This document shows positions 26,581 to 34,739 of a stretch of DNA of 64,000 nt, piece by piece. A program made the position numbers and the translations under genes. The notes below the pieces were generated by a model. It was not told the origin of the DNA and did not search any database. It saw only the letters and a program-made list of their open reading frames with translations. Within the stretch, counting starts at the first letter, position 1, and the number at the start of each line of letters is the position of its first letter. Source of the stretch: Exobacillus caeni (lineage in GTDB: Bacteria > Bacillota > Bacilli > Bacillales > Guptibacillaceae); NCBI RefSeq assembly GCF_005747095.1, contig NZ_SWLG01000006.1, positions 248,001-312,000 on the forward strand. The letters run 5' to 3'.

Positions 26581-26603
26581 TCCATCAAGTAGAGGATCTT
26601 TTT

Positions 26604-26640
26604 GGCCATGGGTAAGGTATCTTATCCATGGCCTTTTTCT
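26604..26640 (+). terminator. Attenuator 2: strong intrinsic terminator before ABC-F
   Basis: A 13-bp stem (26604-26616 with 26621-26633, one G-U) with a GTAT loop is followed by TTTTTCT, ending 22 bases before the ABC-F start. ATGGTAAG (26506-26513), spanning the leader stop codon, can pair with CTTA-T-CCAT of its 3' arm with one bulge. Confidence 0.85.
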
Positions 26641-26662
26641 ATTTCGAAAGGAGAAAATAACA

Positions 26663-28561
26663 ATGATCGTAAGTTCAATAAATAATATAAGTAAAATGTT
26701 CGGTGGTAATCTTATCTTTGAAAATCTTTCTTTTGAAGTAAATGAAGGTGACAGGGTAGGCCTGGTAGGGAGAAACGGAAGTGGAAAAACAACTATTTTC
26801 AAATTGATTGCCGGCATAGAGAATCCGGACACCGGTGAAATCCATCTTAAAAAAGGGACCAGGATTGGGTATTTATCCCAGATACCCACTTATTCCAAAG
26901 AGACCTATGTCAGAAGCGTTCTTGAAAGCGCGTTTTCTGATGCAATGGAACTGGAAAGGGAAATGAAACAAATAGAAACAAAGCTTTCAGCTGAAAGCGA
27001 TAAGACATTGCTCCAGAAATTAGCAGAAAAGTATGGCGAGCTTCAAGAACAATACACCATGATCGGCGGATATGAAGTTGAAGCGAATATCCAAAAAGTA
27101 GCACACGGATTACAGATAAATAGCCTCTTAGATCAGCCGTTCCATAAACTGAGCGGGGGGGAACAGACAAAGGTATGTCTTGGTCTTATATTGTTGCAAA
27201 AAACAGATGTTTTGCTGTTAGATGAACCTACGAACCATCTTGATATTTTGGCAGTCGAATGGTTGGAAGATTTTTTAACGCAATATGCTGGAGCGGTGAT
27301 CGTCATCTCTCATGATCGTTACTTTTTGGATAAAGTAACGACCAAAATTTTCGACCTGGAAGACGGAGAATTAAATGTTTACCACAATAACTATTCAGGT
27401 TTTGTAAAAGAAAAAGAGGAAAAACTGTTGCTGGAATTCAATGCTTATCAGGAACAACAAAAGAAAATAAAAAAGATGAAAGAGGCAATTAAGCGATTGA
27501 GAGAATGGGCTAACCAGGCCAATCCGCCAAATGCCGCACTTCATAAAAGAGCACGGAACATGGAAAGGGCGCTTGAACGAATGGAAAAGCTAAAAAGGCC
27601 GGTCCTGGAAAGAAAGAAGATCGCCCTGCAATTTGAACAAAACGACCGGAGCGGAAAAGATGTATTGCTTTTAGAGGATGTCTCAAAAACCTTCGGCAAA
27701 AAGACATTATTTAAAAATGCAAATCTTCATGTGCGATATATGGAGCGCATCGCGATTGTTGGAGAGAATGGAAGTGGTAAAACGACGATGCTAAAAATGA
27801 TCATGAAATCACTGAGCCCTGATGCCGGAGATGTGCGAATAGGAAGCAACGTAAAAATCGGATATCTTTCCCAGCATGTGGAAGCAAGTCATATGAATGA
27901 AACCGTGCTCGAAGCTTTTCGGGATCAAGTAGCAGTAACTGAAGGAGATGCAAGACACATACTGGCAAAATTCCTTTTTTACGGCCCGGCAGTATTTAGA
28001 AAAGTTTCTCAGTTGAGCGGCGGGGAAAAGATGAGATTACGATTAGCACAGTTAATGCATCAGGACGTAAACCTTCTCATCCTTGACGAACCTACAAACC
28101 ATCTGGACATCGATTCACGTGAAGTGTTGGAGGAAGCTCTTGAAGATTTTAATGGTACCATTCTTGCTGTTTCCCATGATCGGTATTTTTTAAACAAACT
28201 GTTTCATACTACCTATTGGATCGCAGATAAACGGTTACACCGGTTCGATGGAAACTACACATGGGCGTTCCCGAAACTAAAGGAGCTAATCAATAAAGAA
28301 CCATCAGTCAATACGAAACTAGAGGAAATAGAAATTTCCAAAAGCCATTATATGAAAGAGCAGGCTGTATCTCCTGCGGATGCAACAAAGCCTATCGAAG
28401 AGGAACTGGAACAGTTGGAAGAGAAACTGTTCTTATTAGATAAGGAAATGGCTGAAGAGCACGATCTTGGAAAACTGCAGGCATTTATTGAAGAAAAAGA
28501 ATCGCTTGAACGACAGCGAAACAAATACTATGAGCAGCTAGACGAATTGTATCTGGCATAA
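26663..28561 (+). CDS. ABC-F family ATPase (ribosome-associated)
   Basis: This 632-residue protein has two ABC domains and no membrane segment. Domain 1 has Walker A GRNGSGKTT, signature LSGGEQTK and Walker B LLLDEPTNHLDI; domain 2 has GENGSGKTT, LSGGEKMR and LILDEPTNHLDI. A highly charged interdomain linker (REWANQANPPNAALHKRARNM region, about 270-320) is the part that reaches the ribosomal exit-site area in ABC-F proteins. A C-terminal coiled coil of about 60 residues follows. Some members protect ribosomes from antibiotics, others are housekeeping; the leader attenuator here favours an inducible resistance-type role (inference). The ATG at 26663 follows AAAGGAG. Confidence 0.92.
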   Translation: MIVSSINNISKMFGGNLIFENLSFEVNEGDRVGLVGRNGSGKTTIFKLIAGIENPDTGEIHLKKGTRIGYLSQIPTYSKETYVRSVLESAFSDAMELEREMKQIETKLSAESDKTLLQKLAEKYGELQEQYTMIGGYEVEANIQKVAHGLQINSLLDQPFHKLSGGEQTKVCLGLILLQKTDVLLLDEPTNHLDILAVEWLEDFLTQYAGAVIVISHDRYFLDKVTTKIFDLEDGELNVYHNNYSGFVKEKEEKLLLEFNAYQEQQKKIKKMKEAIKRLREWANQANPPNAALHKRARNMERALERMEKLKRPVLERKKIALQFEQNDRSGKDVLLLEDVSKTFGKKTLFKNANLHVRYMERIAIVGENGSGKTTMLKMIMKSLSPDAGDVRIGSNVKIGYLSQHVEASHMNETVLEAFRDQVAVTEGDARHILAKFLFYGPAVFRKVSQLSGGEKMRLRLAQLMHQDVNLLILDEPTNHLDIDSREVLEEALEDFNGTILAVSHDRYFLNKLFHTTYWIADKRLHRFDGNYTWAFPKLKELINKEPSVNTKLEEIEISKSHYMKEQAVSPADATKPIEEELEQLEEKLFLLDKEMAEEHDLGKLQAFIEEKESLERQRNKYYEQLDELYLA

Positions 28562-28633
28562 ATGGGGGTTTGTAAAGGTTCACTAAAAAGGGAAATGTAA
28601 CTATAACTCACCATCATAAAGGAGGCATTTAAA

Positions 28634-28804
28634 ATGGCAAAGGATAAAAACATGAAAAACAAGCGGGAAACAGAAAAAGCCAACTTGGAAGCTAACGAAG
28701 CGTTTTATCCTGTCGATGAAGCGGATAAATCATCGCCAATCTCTTACTTGTATAACAACATGGCTGCGGTAGACGTAACAAAAGACAAAGACAGCAATCG
28801 TTAA
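28634..28804 (+). CDS. Small hydrophilic protein, 56 residues, unknown
   Basis: The ORF has an AAAGGAGG site upstream. The product is rich in Lys, Asp and Asn, with a central segment (AFYPVDEADKSSPISYLYNNMAAVD) that looks conserved rather than low complexity. It could be a spore or stress-related small protein; I cannot place it in a family. A weak GC hairpin (28811-28838) follows. Confidence 0.6.
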   Translation: MAKDKNMKNKRETEKANLEANEAFYPVDEADKSSPISYLYNNMAAVDVTKDKDSNR

Positions 28805-28918
28805 GAATAAGGTGCGCCTGGAATGGCGCTCCTTTAAAAGGCAAAACATAAATTTCACGTACCGTATTTTAAATATATTTTTTATAAAAAGGAAAAAATA
28901 ATTTAAGGAGGTGATAGA

Positions 28919-29035
28919 ATGAGCGATTCAAAACAAAACCAAAAACATAATACAGAGATTGGAAGTGAACTTGCAGCAGATCAGAACAATAATAAAAAAC
29001 ATAAAAAAAATAAGAAGCAAAAGAAAAATACTTAA
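28919..29035 (+). CDS. Very small Lys/Asn/Gln-rich protein, 38 residues
   Basis: ATG preceded by AAGGAGGTG, ending just before a clear terminator. The product has no hydrophobic stretch and ends in a poly-basic tail (KKHKKNKKQKKNT), reminiscent of the tails of minor small acid-soluble spore proteins such as SspO; that likeness is compositional only. Function unknown. Confidence 0.55.
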   Translation: MSDSKQNQKHNTEIGSELAADQNNNKKHKKNKKQKKNT

Positions 29036-29040
29036 AAAAT

Positions 29041-29070
29041 AAAAGGCGTGATATGCGCCTTTTATTTTTA
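29041..29070 (+). terminator. Intrinsic terminator
   Basis: AAAAGGCG/CGCCTTTT 8-bp stem with TTATTTTTATTT after it. Confidence 0.85.
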
Positions 29071-29174
29071 TTTACAAACTCTACTGAATATATATACAAT
29101 ATTACAGAATTGGATTTGTTTGTCATATTCGAAGTAAAATTTTAGTCATTTTATACTCATTTCGAAGTATTGTT

Positions 29175-29203
29175 TTGTAACATTCCTGAAATAATGCTAT
29201 AAT
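29175..29203 (+). promoter_or_regulatory. Promoter of the dpp-ykf operon
   Basis: TTGTAA (29175-29180), a 17-base spacer and TATAAT (29198-29203) with an extended TG at 29195 form a good sigma-A promoter 40 bases before dppA. Confidence 0.7.
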
Positions 29204-29215
29204 TATCTGAAAGTT
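29201..29215 (+). promoter_or_regulatory. CodY box over the dpp promoter
   Basis: AATTATCTGAAAGTT matches 13 of 15 positions of the CodY consensus AATTTTCWGAAAATT and overlaps the -10 hexamer, fitting repression when branched-chain amino acids and GTP are plentiful. CodY control of dpp is established in B. subtilis. Confidence 0.7.
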
Positions 29216-29243
29216 GCTAGTAGTGTCAAAAGGGGGTATATTT

Positions 29244-30068
29244 TTGAAATTATATGTATCAGTTGATATGGAAGGGATTAGTGGATTAGTAGATTCAACT
29301 TTTGTAGATTCTGGAAAAAGGAACTATTCAAGAGGACAAGAAATTATGACTCAGGAAACAAACCATGTCATACATACTGCTTTTGAAAACGGCTGCAATG
29401 AAATAATTGTAAATGACAGCCATTCTAAAATGAATAATCTATTAATCGAAAAACTGCATCCAGAAGCGAAATTAATTTCAGGGGATGTGAAACCGTTCTC
29501 AATGGTCCAGGGGCTTAATAATCAGTATACAGGCGCTATGTTTGTAGGATATCACGCTCGTGCTTCAAAGTTTGGGATCATGTCTCATTCCATGATTTTT
29601 GGTGTGCGAAATTTTTGGATCAATGATGTAGAAATAGGGGAACTAGGTTTTAATGCCTATGTTGCTGGATATTACGGTGTTCCGGTTCTCATGGTAGCAG
29701 GAGATGATCAGGCTGCAAAAGAAGCTGAAGAACTTATTCCTGGTGTAACAACTGCCGTCGTTAAAGAAACAACTTCCCGTTCGTCAGGGTTATGTTTGAC
29801 ACCTGAGAAAACAGGTGAATTGCTTCGGAAAAAAACGAAGATAGCTCTTGGAAACAGTGACAATGTAAGTCCATTAGTTCCACCAGAAAATCCGGTGTTA
29901 AGAATCGAGTTTGCAAACTATGGACAGGCTGAATGGGCAAGTTTGATGCCTGGAACCGTTTTAGAAGAAGGAACAACAACCGTTCGATTTGAAGCGAAAA
30001 ATATTTTGGAAGCCTACCAGGCAATGCTGGTAATGACCGAGTTAGCAATGCGAACAACATTTTGTTAG
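29244..30068 (+). CDS. dppA: D-aminopeptidase DppA
   Basis: This 274-residue zinc D-aminopeptidase (M55) releases N-terminal D-Ala from peptides such as D-Ala-D-Ala. All key residues of the B. subtilis enzyme fall at the same numbers here: Asp8, Glu10, His60, His104 and Glu133 as metal ligands and His115 as catalytic residue. The start is TTG at 29244, eight bases after AAAGGGGG. It leads an operon for uptake and breakdown of cell-wall peptides, with dppB following after 17 bases. Confidence 0.93.
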   Translation: MKLYVSVDMEGISGLVDSTFVDSGKRNYSRGQEIMTQETNHVIHTAFENGCNEIIVNDSHSKMNNLLIEKLHPEAKLISGDVKPFSMVQGLNNQYTGAMFVGYHARASKFGIMSHSMIFGVRNFWINDVEIGELGFNAYVAGYYGVPVLMVAGDDQAAKEAEELIPGVTTAVVKETTSRSSGLCLTPEKTGELLRKKTKIALGNSDNVSPLVPPENPVLRIEFANYGQAEWASLMPGTVLEEGTTTVRFEAKNILEAYQAMLVMTELAMRTTFC

Positions 30069-30085
30069 GAAAGTAGGTTTCAATT

Positions 30086-31015
30086 GTGGGAAAGTACATA
30101 GTTAGCCGATTCGTCGGTGCACTTATCACCCTGTGGATCATCGTTACGCTGACATTTTTTCTAATGCATTTGATTCCAGGATCTCCTTTAAATAATGAAA
30201 GGAACACGAGTGAAGCAGTTCAGCGAAATCTGGAAGCACATTATCATCTTGATAAACCTGTTGTTGTACAATACGGAATATATCTAAAATCTCTGCTTCA
30301 GCTCGACTTCGGTCCGTCAATTAAACAGTCATCTCAATCAGTTAACGATATGCTCGGCCAGGGCTTTCCGATTTCAGCAGAACTTGGCTTTTATTCGCTG
30401 CTCATCGCAGTGATGTCCGGAATTGTTCTGGGGATCCTGGCTGCATTAAAGCATAATCATATGATTGATTATCTTGCAATGACCATCGCGGTAATCGGTA
30501 TTTCAGTACCGAACTTTATTATGGCAACGCTACTGATTCAACAAATCGCAGTTAACATGGAATTGCTTCCCGTTGCAACATGGGCATCTCCAGCACATAT
30601 GATCTTGCCAACTGTTGCCCTTGCTACAGGGCCAATGGCAATCATTGCCCGTTTAACTCGTTCTAGCATGCTGGAAGTATTGAATCAAGATTATATCCTT
30701 ACAGCAAGAGCAAAAGGTATTTCTACTTTTAACATTGTTATGAAACATGCTTTAAGGAACGCCGTCTTACCGGTTGTTACTATTTTAGGAACATTAGTTG
30801 CTGGTGTTCTTACAGGAAGTTTTGTTATTGAAAAGATTTTTGCGATTCCTGGTATGGGTCAGTACTTTGTAAAAGGCATCAATAATCGCGATTATCCGGT
30901 TATTATGGGAACGACTGTATTTTACAGTGCTTTTCTGATATTAATGCTTTTCCTCGTCGATATTGCTTATGGAATACTCGATCCGAGAATTAAGCTTCAT
31001 AAGAGGGGGGACTAG
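30086..31015 (+). CDS. dppB: Dipeptide ABC transporter permease DppB
   Basis: This 309-residue inner-membrane permease has six transmembrane helices and the binding-protein-dependent transport fold. The EAA loop appears as ARAKGISTFNIVMKHALRNAVLP. It pairs with DppC to form the channel for di- and oligopeptides. GTG start at 30086 with a weak AAGTAGG site, so translation may be partly coupled to dppA. Confidence 0.92.
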   Translation: MGKYIVSRFVGALITLWIIVTLTFFLMHLIPGSPLNNERNTSEAVQRNLEAHYHLDKPVVVQYGIYLKSLLQLDFGPSIKQSSQSVNDMLGQGFPISAELGFYSLLIAVMSGIVLGILAALKHNHMIDYLAMTIAVIGISVPNFIMATLLIQQIAVNMELLPVATWASPAHMILPTVALATGPMAIIARLTRSSMLEVLNQDYILTARAKGISTFNIVMKHALRNAVLPVVTILGTLVAGVLTGSFVIEKIFAIPGMGQYFVKGINNRDYPVIMGTTVFYSAFLILMLFLVDIAYGILDPRIKLHKRGD

Positions 31016-31016
31016 C

Positions 31017-31973
31017 ATGGGAGTGCCAAACCAAACAAATACAAAAATAGCTGAGCCTTATACACCTGATGAAATGTTTGTGCCAGTGGAACAGAATAAT
31101 TCTGAAGCTGAAATGATTTCAAGACCAAGTATTTCTTATTGGAAAGATGCCTGGTTAAGATTGAAGAAGAACAAATTAGCAATGAGCGGACTTGTTATTT
31201 TAATCTTTTTATTGATCATGGCAATCATCGGCCCGATGCTGACACCTTACAGTATGGAGCAGCAAAGCTTGACAAAACAAAACCTTGCGCCATCAAGCGA
31301 ATACTGGTTTGGAACAGATAACCTGGGAAGAGATATGTTTACTAGAACATGGTATGGAGCAAGAGTATCGCTTTTCGTTGGAATCATGGCTGCTATGATC
31401 GATTTCCTAATCGGTGTCTTATATGGAGGTTTGTCCGGGTACAAAGGCGGCCGTACGGACAATATCATGATGCGGATTATCGAGATCTTATATGGATTGC
31501 CGTACTTGTTAATGGTTATTTTACTTATGGTTGTAATGGGCCCTGGTCTGTTGACCATCATTGTTGCATTAACGGTGACAGGATGGGTTGGAATGGCCCG
31601 GATTGTAAGGGGGCAGGTTCTCCAGTTAAAGAACTCTGAGCATGTCCTCGCCTCCAAAACCCTGGGAGCTAGTACGTTCAACATAATTAGAAAAAACTTG
31701 CTTCCAAATACGATGGGGCCAATCATTGTTCAAATGACATTAACAGTTCCGACTGCGATCTTTGCAGAAGCATTCTTGAGCTTCCTCGGACTTGGTGTTC
31801 AATCTCCTGCAGCAAGCTGGGGCGTACTCGCAAATGATGGACTGCCTGTCATTTTATCAGGAGACTGGTGGAGATTATTTTTCCCTGCGTTTTTCATTTC
31901 ATTAACGATGTTCGCCTTTAACGTACTCGGAGACGGACTCCAGGATGCACTGGATCCGAAGTTCCGAAAGTGA
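31017..31973 (+). CDS. dppC: Dipeptide ABC transporter permease DppC
   Basis: This 318-residue second permease subunit has an N-terminal cytosolic extension of about 50 residues before the first helix, as usual for DppC/OppC. FGTDNLGRDMFTR is the diagnostic periplasm-side block and ASKTLGASTFNIIRKNLLPN the EAA loop. The ATG at 31017, one base after the dppB stop, follows AGAGGGGGG. In B. subtilis the ATPase gene dppD comes next; here the binding protein follows directly. Confidence 0.92.
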   Translation: MGVPNQTNTKIAEPYTPDEMFVPVEQNNSEAEMISRPSISYWKDAWLRLKKNKLAMSGLVILIFLLIMAIIGPMLTPYSMEQQSLTKQNLAPSSEYWFGTDNLGRDMFTRTWYGARVSLFVGIMAAMIDFLIGVLYGGLSGYKGGRTDNIMMRIIEILYGLPYLLMVILLMVVMGPGLLTIIVALTVTGWVGMARIVRGQVLQLKNSEHVLASKTLGASTFNIIRKNLLPNTMGPIIVQMTLTVPTAIFAEAFLSFLGLGVQSPAASWGVLANDGLPVILSGDWWRLFFPAFFISLTMFAFNVLGDGLQDALDPKFRK

Positions 31974-32055
31974 CAAATGGGGTACCGGCTTTTCTTATTC
32001 AATAGAATAAGAGGATGCCTAAAATATATTAAACTTTTATTAAGGGGGAAAATTT

Positions 32056-33696
32056 GTGAGAAAACTAACAGCAGCATTGTTGTCAGTATTGCTAGTTTTC
32101 GCGCTTGTAGGATGTACAACATCTCAATCCAGCTCAGAAAACAACAGTGGCAGTGCAGATTCTGACAACAAGAAAGAAGAAAAGGGTGGAGAAAAGATTC
32201 TCCTGTTAAACAACGGGAATGAACCTACTTCATTTGATCCGCCAATTGGTTTTGACTCTGTTTCATGGAATGCTTTGAACAACTTGATGGAAGGTTTAAC
32301 CCGTCTTGATAAAGATGACCAACCACAGGCTGCAACAGCAGAAGATTGGAAAGTATCGGATGATGGCAAGACTTACACGTTTACTATTCGTGAAAATGCA
32401 AAATGGTCAAACGGAGATCCTGTGACAGCTGAAGACTTCGAATATGCATTGAAGCGTTTAGCAGACCCTAACACTGCTTCTCCAGCTGCGTTCCTTGCAA
32501 ACTTCATCGAAGGCGCAAAAGAATTTAACGAAGGAACTGGCTCTGCTGATGATATGAAAGTTAAAGCAGTAGATGAAAAAACATTGGAAGTTACATTGGT
32601 TGCACCTCAAAATTACTTCTTGAGTGTTATTTCTAACCCGGCATTTTTCCCGGTTCATAAAGCAACGGTGGAAGAAAATAAAGACTGGGCGACAGAAGCA
32701 GACACTTTTGTTGGAAATGGACCATTTAAACTTACAAAATGGGAGCATAGCAGCGAGTTTGAATTCAAGAAAAACGAAAACTACTGGGATGCTGAGAACG
32801 TTAAGTTGGATGGCGTTCACTGGGCGATGATAGATGATACAAACACCGAGTATCAAATGTTTAAAACCGGCGAGCTTCATCAATCTGATGTTCCTGCTGA
32901 TCTAAGTGAGCAATTGTTTGAAGAAGGTAAAGCACAGGTTGAAGACCAATCTGGAACTTACTTCTATCGCTTCAATGTAAATATGGAGCCTTTCCAGAAC
33001 GAAAACATCCGTAAAGCATTTGCATTGTCTGTCGACCAGCAAAAGATCGTTGATTTTGTAACAAAAAATAAAGAAAAAGCAGCACACGCTTTCGTAGGTC
33101 CTGGATTCAAAGACCCGGCTGGCGGCGACTTCCGTGATGTTGGTGGAGAGCTAGTTTCACCTGACGCAGCAAAAGCGAAAGAATTGTTAGAAAAAGGTAT
33201 GAAAGAGGAAGGCTATGATACACTTCCTAAAGTTACAATGACATACAACACGAGTGACACTCATAAACAAATCGCTGAAACAATGCAGCAAATGTTTAAA
33301 GAAACATTAGGTGTTGATGTAGAACTTGCTAACATGGAATGGAATGTTTTCTCTGATGAGCAAAAAGCAGGCAAACTTCAATTTTCTAGAAGTTCTTTCC
33401 TTGCCGACTATGCAGATCCGATCAACTTTATGGAAAACTTCCAAACAGGACACTCTATGAACCGTACAGGCTGGAGCAATGCAGAGTTCGATAAGCTGAT
33501 CCAGGATGCAAAAGCAGAAAGCAACGAAGAAAAACGCTTTGAAATGTTACACCAGGCAGAAGAGATCTTGTTTGAAGAAATGCCGATCTTCCCAATCCAC
33601 TACTATAACCAGGTTTATTTAGAAGCTGACAATGTAGAGGGCATCGTAAGACACCCTGTTGGATATTTAGAATTAAAATGGGCAGATCTTAAGTAA
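32056..33696 (+). CDS. dppE: Peptide-binding lipoprotein DppE/OppA type
   Basis: This 546-residue solute-binding protein (SBP family 5) captures peptides outside the membrane. The lipoprotein signal ends in LVGC with Cys20 as the lipidated residue, followed by a Ser/Asn-rich linker. Family blocks include NGNEPTSFDPP, LMEGLTRLDKDD, TFTIRENAKWSNGDPVTAEDF and NIRKAFALSVDQ. GTG start follows AAGGGGGA. A hairpin (31992-32011) lies between dppC and this gene and may stabilise the message so that binding protein is made in excess (inference). Confidence 0.92.
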   Translation: MRKLTAALLSVLLVFALVGCTTSQSSSENNSGSADSDNKKEEKGGEKILLLNNGNEPTSFDPPIGFDSVSWNALNNLMEGLTRLDKDDQPQAATAEDWKVSDDGKTYTFTIRENAKWSNGDPVTAEDFEYALKRLADPNTASPAAFLANFIEGAKEFNEGTGSADDMKVKAVDEKTLEVTLVAPQNYFLSVISNPAFFPVHKATVEENKDWATEADTFVGNGPFKLTKWEHSSEFEFKKNENYWDAENVKLDGVHWAMIDDTNTEYQMFKTGELHQSDVPADLSEQLFEEGKAQVEDQSGTYFYRFNVNMEPFQNENIRKAFALSVDQQKIVDFVTKNKEKAAHAFVGPGFKDPAGGDFRDVGGELVSPDAAKAKELLEKGMKEEGYDTLPKVTMTYNTSDTHKQIAETMQQMFKETLGVDVELANMEWNVFSDEQKAGKLQFSRSSFLADYADPINFMENFQTGHSMNRTGWSNAEFDKLIQDAKAESNEEKRFEMLHQAEEILFEEMPIFPIHYYNQVYLEADNVEGIVRHPVGYLELKWADLK

Positions 33697-33706
33697 GCGA
33701 TGAAAT

Positions 33707-33737
33707 AAAGGGGGTTCATAATGAACACCCCTTTTTC
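33707..33737 (+). terminator. Internal terminator between dppE and ykfA
   Basis: AAAGGGG+GTTCAT pairs with ATGAAC+CCCCTTT across an AA-type turn with one bulged A, then a T-run. It probably lets only part of transcription pass from transport genes to the ykf genes. Confidence 0.8.
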
Positions 33738-33788
33738 TATTGAAAAGATGGCGATACATAGAACATTGAAGAAATGGGGTTGATTTAG

Positions 33789-34715
33789 GTGACCACTCTT
33801 CCAAAGTCGATTAGGCCAGGAGACACAATCGGAGTAATCGCTCCAGCAAGTCCGCCAAACAAAGAAAAAACAAAAATAGCGATTAACTACTTTGAACAAC
33901 TCGGTTTTAACGTTGTGACAGGAAATCATATATACACAAAATCAGCTTATTTAGCCGGAGATGATAACAAAAGGTTAGAGGATTTGCACATGATGTTTGC
34001 AAATGAAAATATTGATGCTGTTTATTGCGCTTGCGGTGGCTATGGAACTGCAAGAATTGCCGACTTCATAGATTATGAGTTAATTAGAAGAAATCCAAAA
34101 GTTTTCTGGGGATACAGTGATATTACGTTTCTACATACCGCAATCTTTCAAAAAACGGGGCTGATAACCTTTCACGGTCCAATGCTCGGTTCCGATCTTG
34201 GAGAAGGTTCGATCGATCCGTTGACAGAAAACTACCTAAAACAAGTAATAGAGCCAACTGACATCCACTACACAGAACAAATTAGCCCCTTACAAGTGCA
34301 TGTAGAAGGAAAAGCTTCTGGACCTGTTGTTGGAGGAAACCTTTCTCTCCTGGTTAGCACTCTCGGTACTCCATTTGAAATCGATACGAAAGGGAAACTG
34401 CTCTTTATTGAAGAAATAGAAGAAGAACCATACCGAATCGACCGTATGCTGAACCAGTTGAGAATGGCTGGAAAGTTTCAGGATGCCGCAGGCGTATTGT
34501 TGGGTGATTTTAATAATTGTGTGCCTGGTAAAAGAAAGGAATCTTTTACGTTAGAGCAAATTTTCGAACAGTTGATAGTACCTGCTGGTAAACCGACAAT
34601 GAGCGGTTTTTCAATAGGACACTGCGTGCCACATATTAGTATTCCAATCGGTTCTCAAGCAGTGCTTTCTACTTATAATAAGACACTGGACATAAAGGCA
34701 GGATGTAAAAAATAA
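33789..34715 (+). CDS. ykfA: LD-carboxypeptidase YkfA (S66)
   Basis: This 308-residue cytosolic peptidase of family S66 removes the terminal D-Ala from murein tetrapeptides. N-terminal PGDTIGVIAPASPP, the nucleophile region WGYSDITFLHTA with Ser in GYSD, and the late EEIEEEPYRIDRML and GFSIGHC (His) are the S66 signatures. GTG start. It is the first of the murein peptide catabolic genes, downstream of the peptide importer that would supply its substrate. Confidence 0.9.
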   Translation: MTTLPKSIRPGDTIGVIAPASPPNKEKTKIAINYFEQLGFNVVTGNHIYTKSAYLAGDDNKRLEDLHMMFANENIDAVYCACGGYGTARIADFIDYELIRRNPKVFWGYSDITFLHTAIFQKTGLITFHGPMLGSDLGEGSIDPLTENYLKQVIEPTDIHYTEQISPLQVHVEGKASGPVVGGNLSLLVSTLGTPFEIDTKGKLLFIEEIEEEPYRIDRMLNQLRMAGKFQDAAGVLLGDFNNCVPGKRKESFTLEQIFEQLIVPAGKPTMSGFSIGHCVPHISIPIGSQAVLSTYNKTLDIKAGCKK

Positions 34716-34739
34716 TGAAAGTGTAAAAGGTGGAAGAAT

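Noticed and set aside
26543-26662. N-terminal extension of the ABC-F protein starting at 26543
   Set aside because: It would translate both attenuator hairpins and lacks a ribosome site; ATG 26663 has AAAGGAG and starts the ABC domain cleanly.
31349-31726. Long plus- and minus-strand ORFs inside dppC
   Set aside because: Shadows of a clear permease gene in its other frames.
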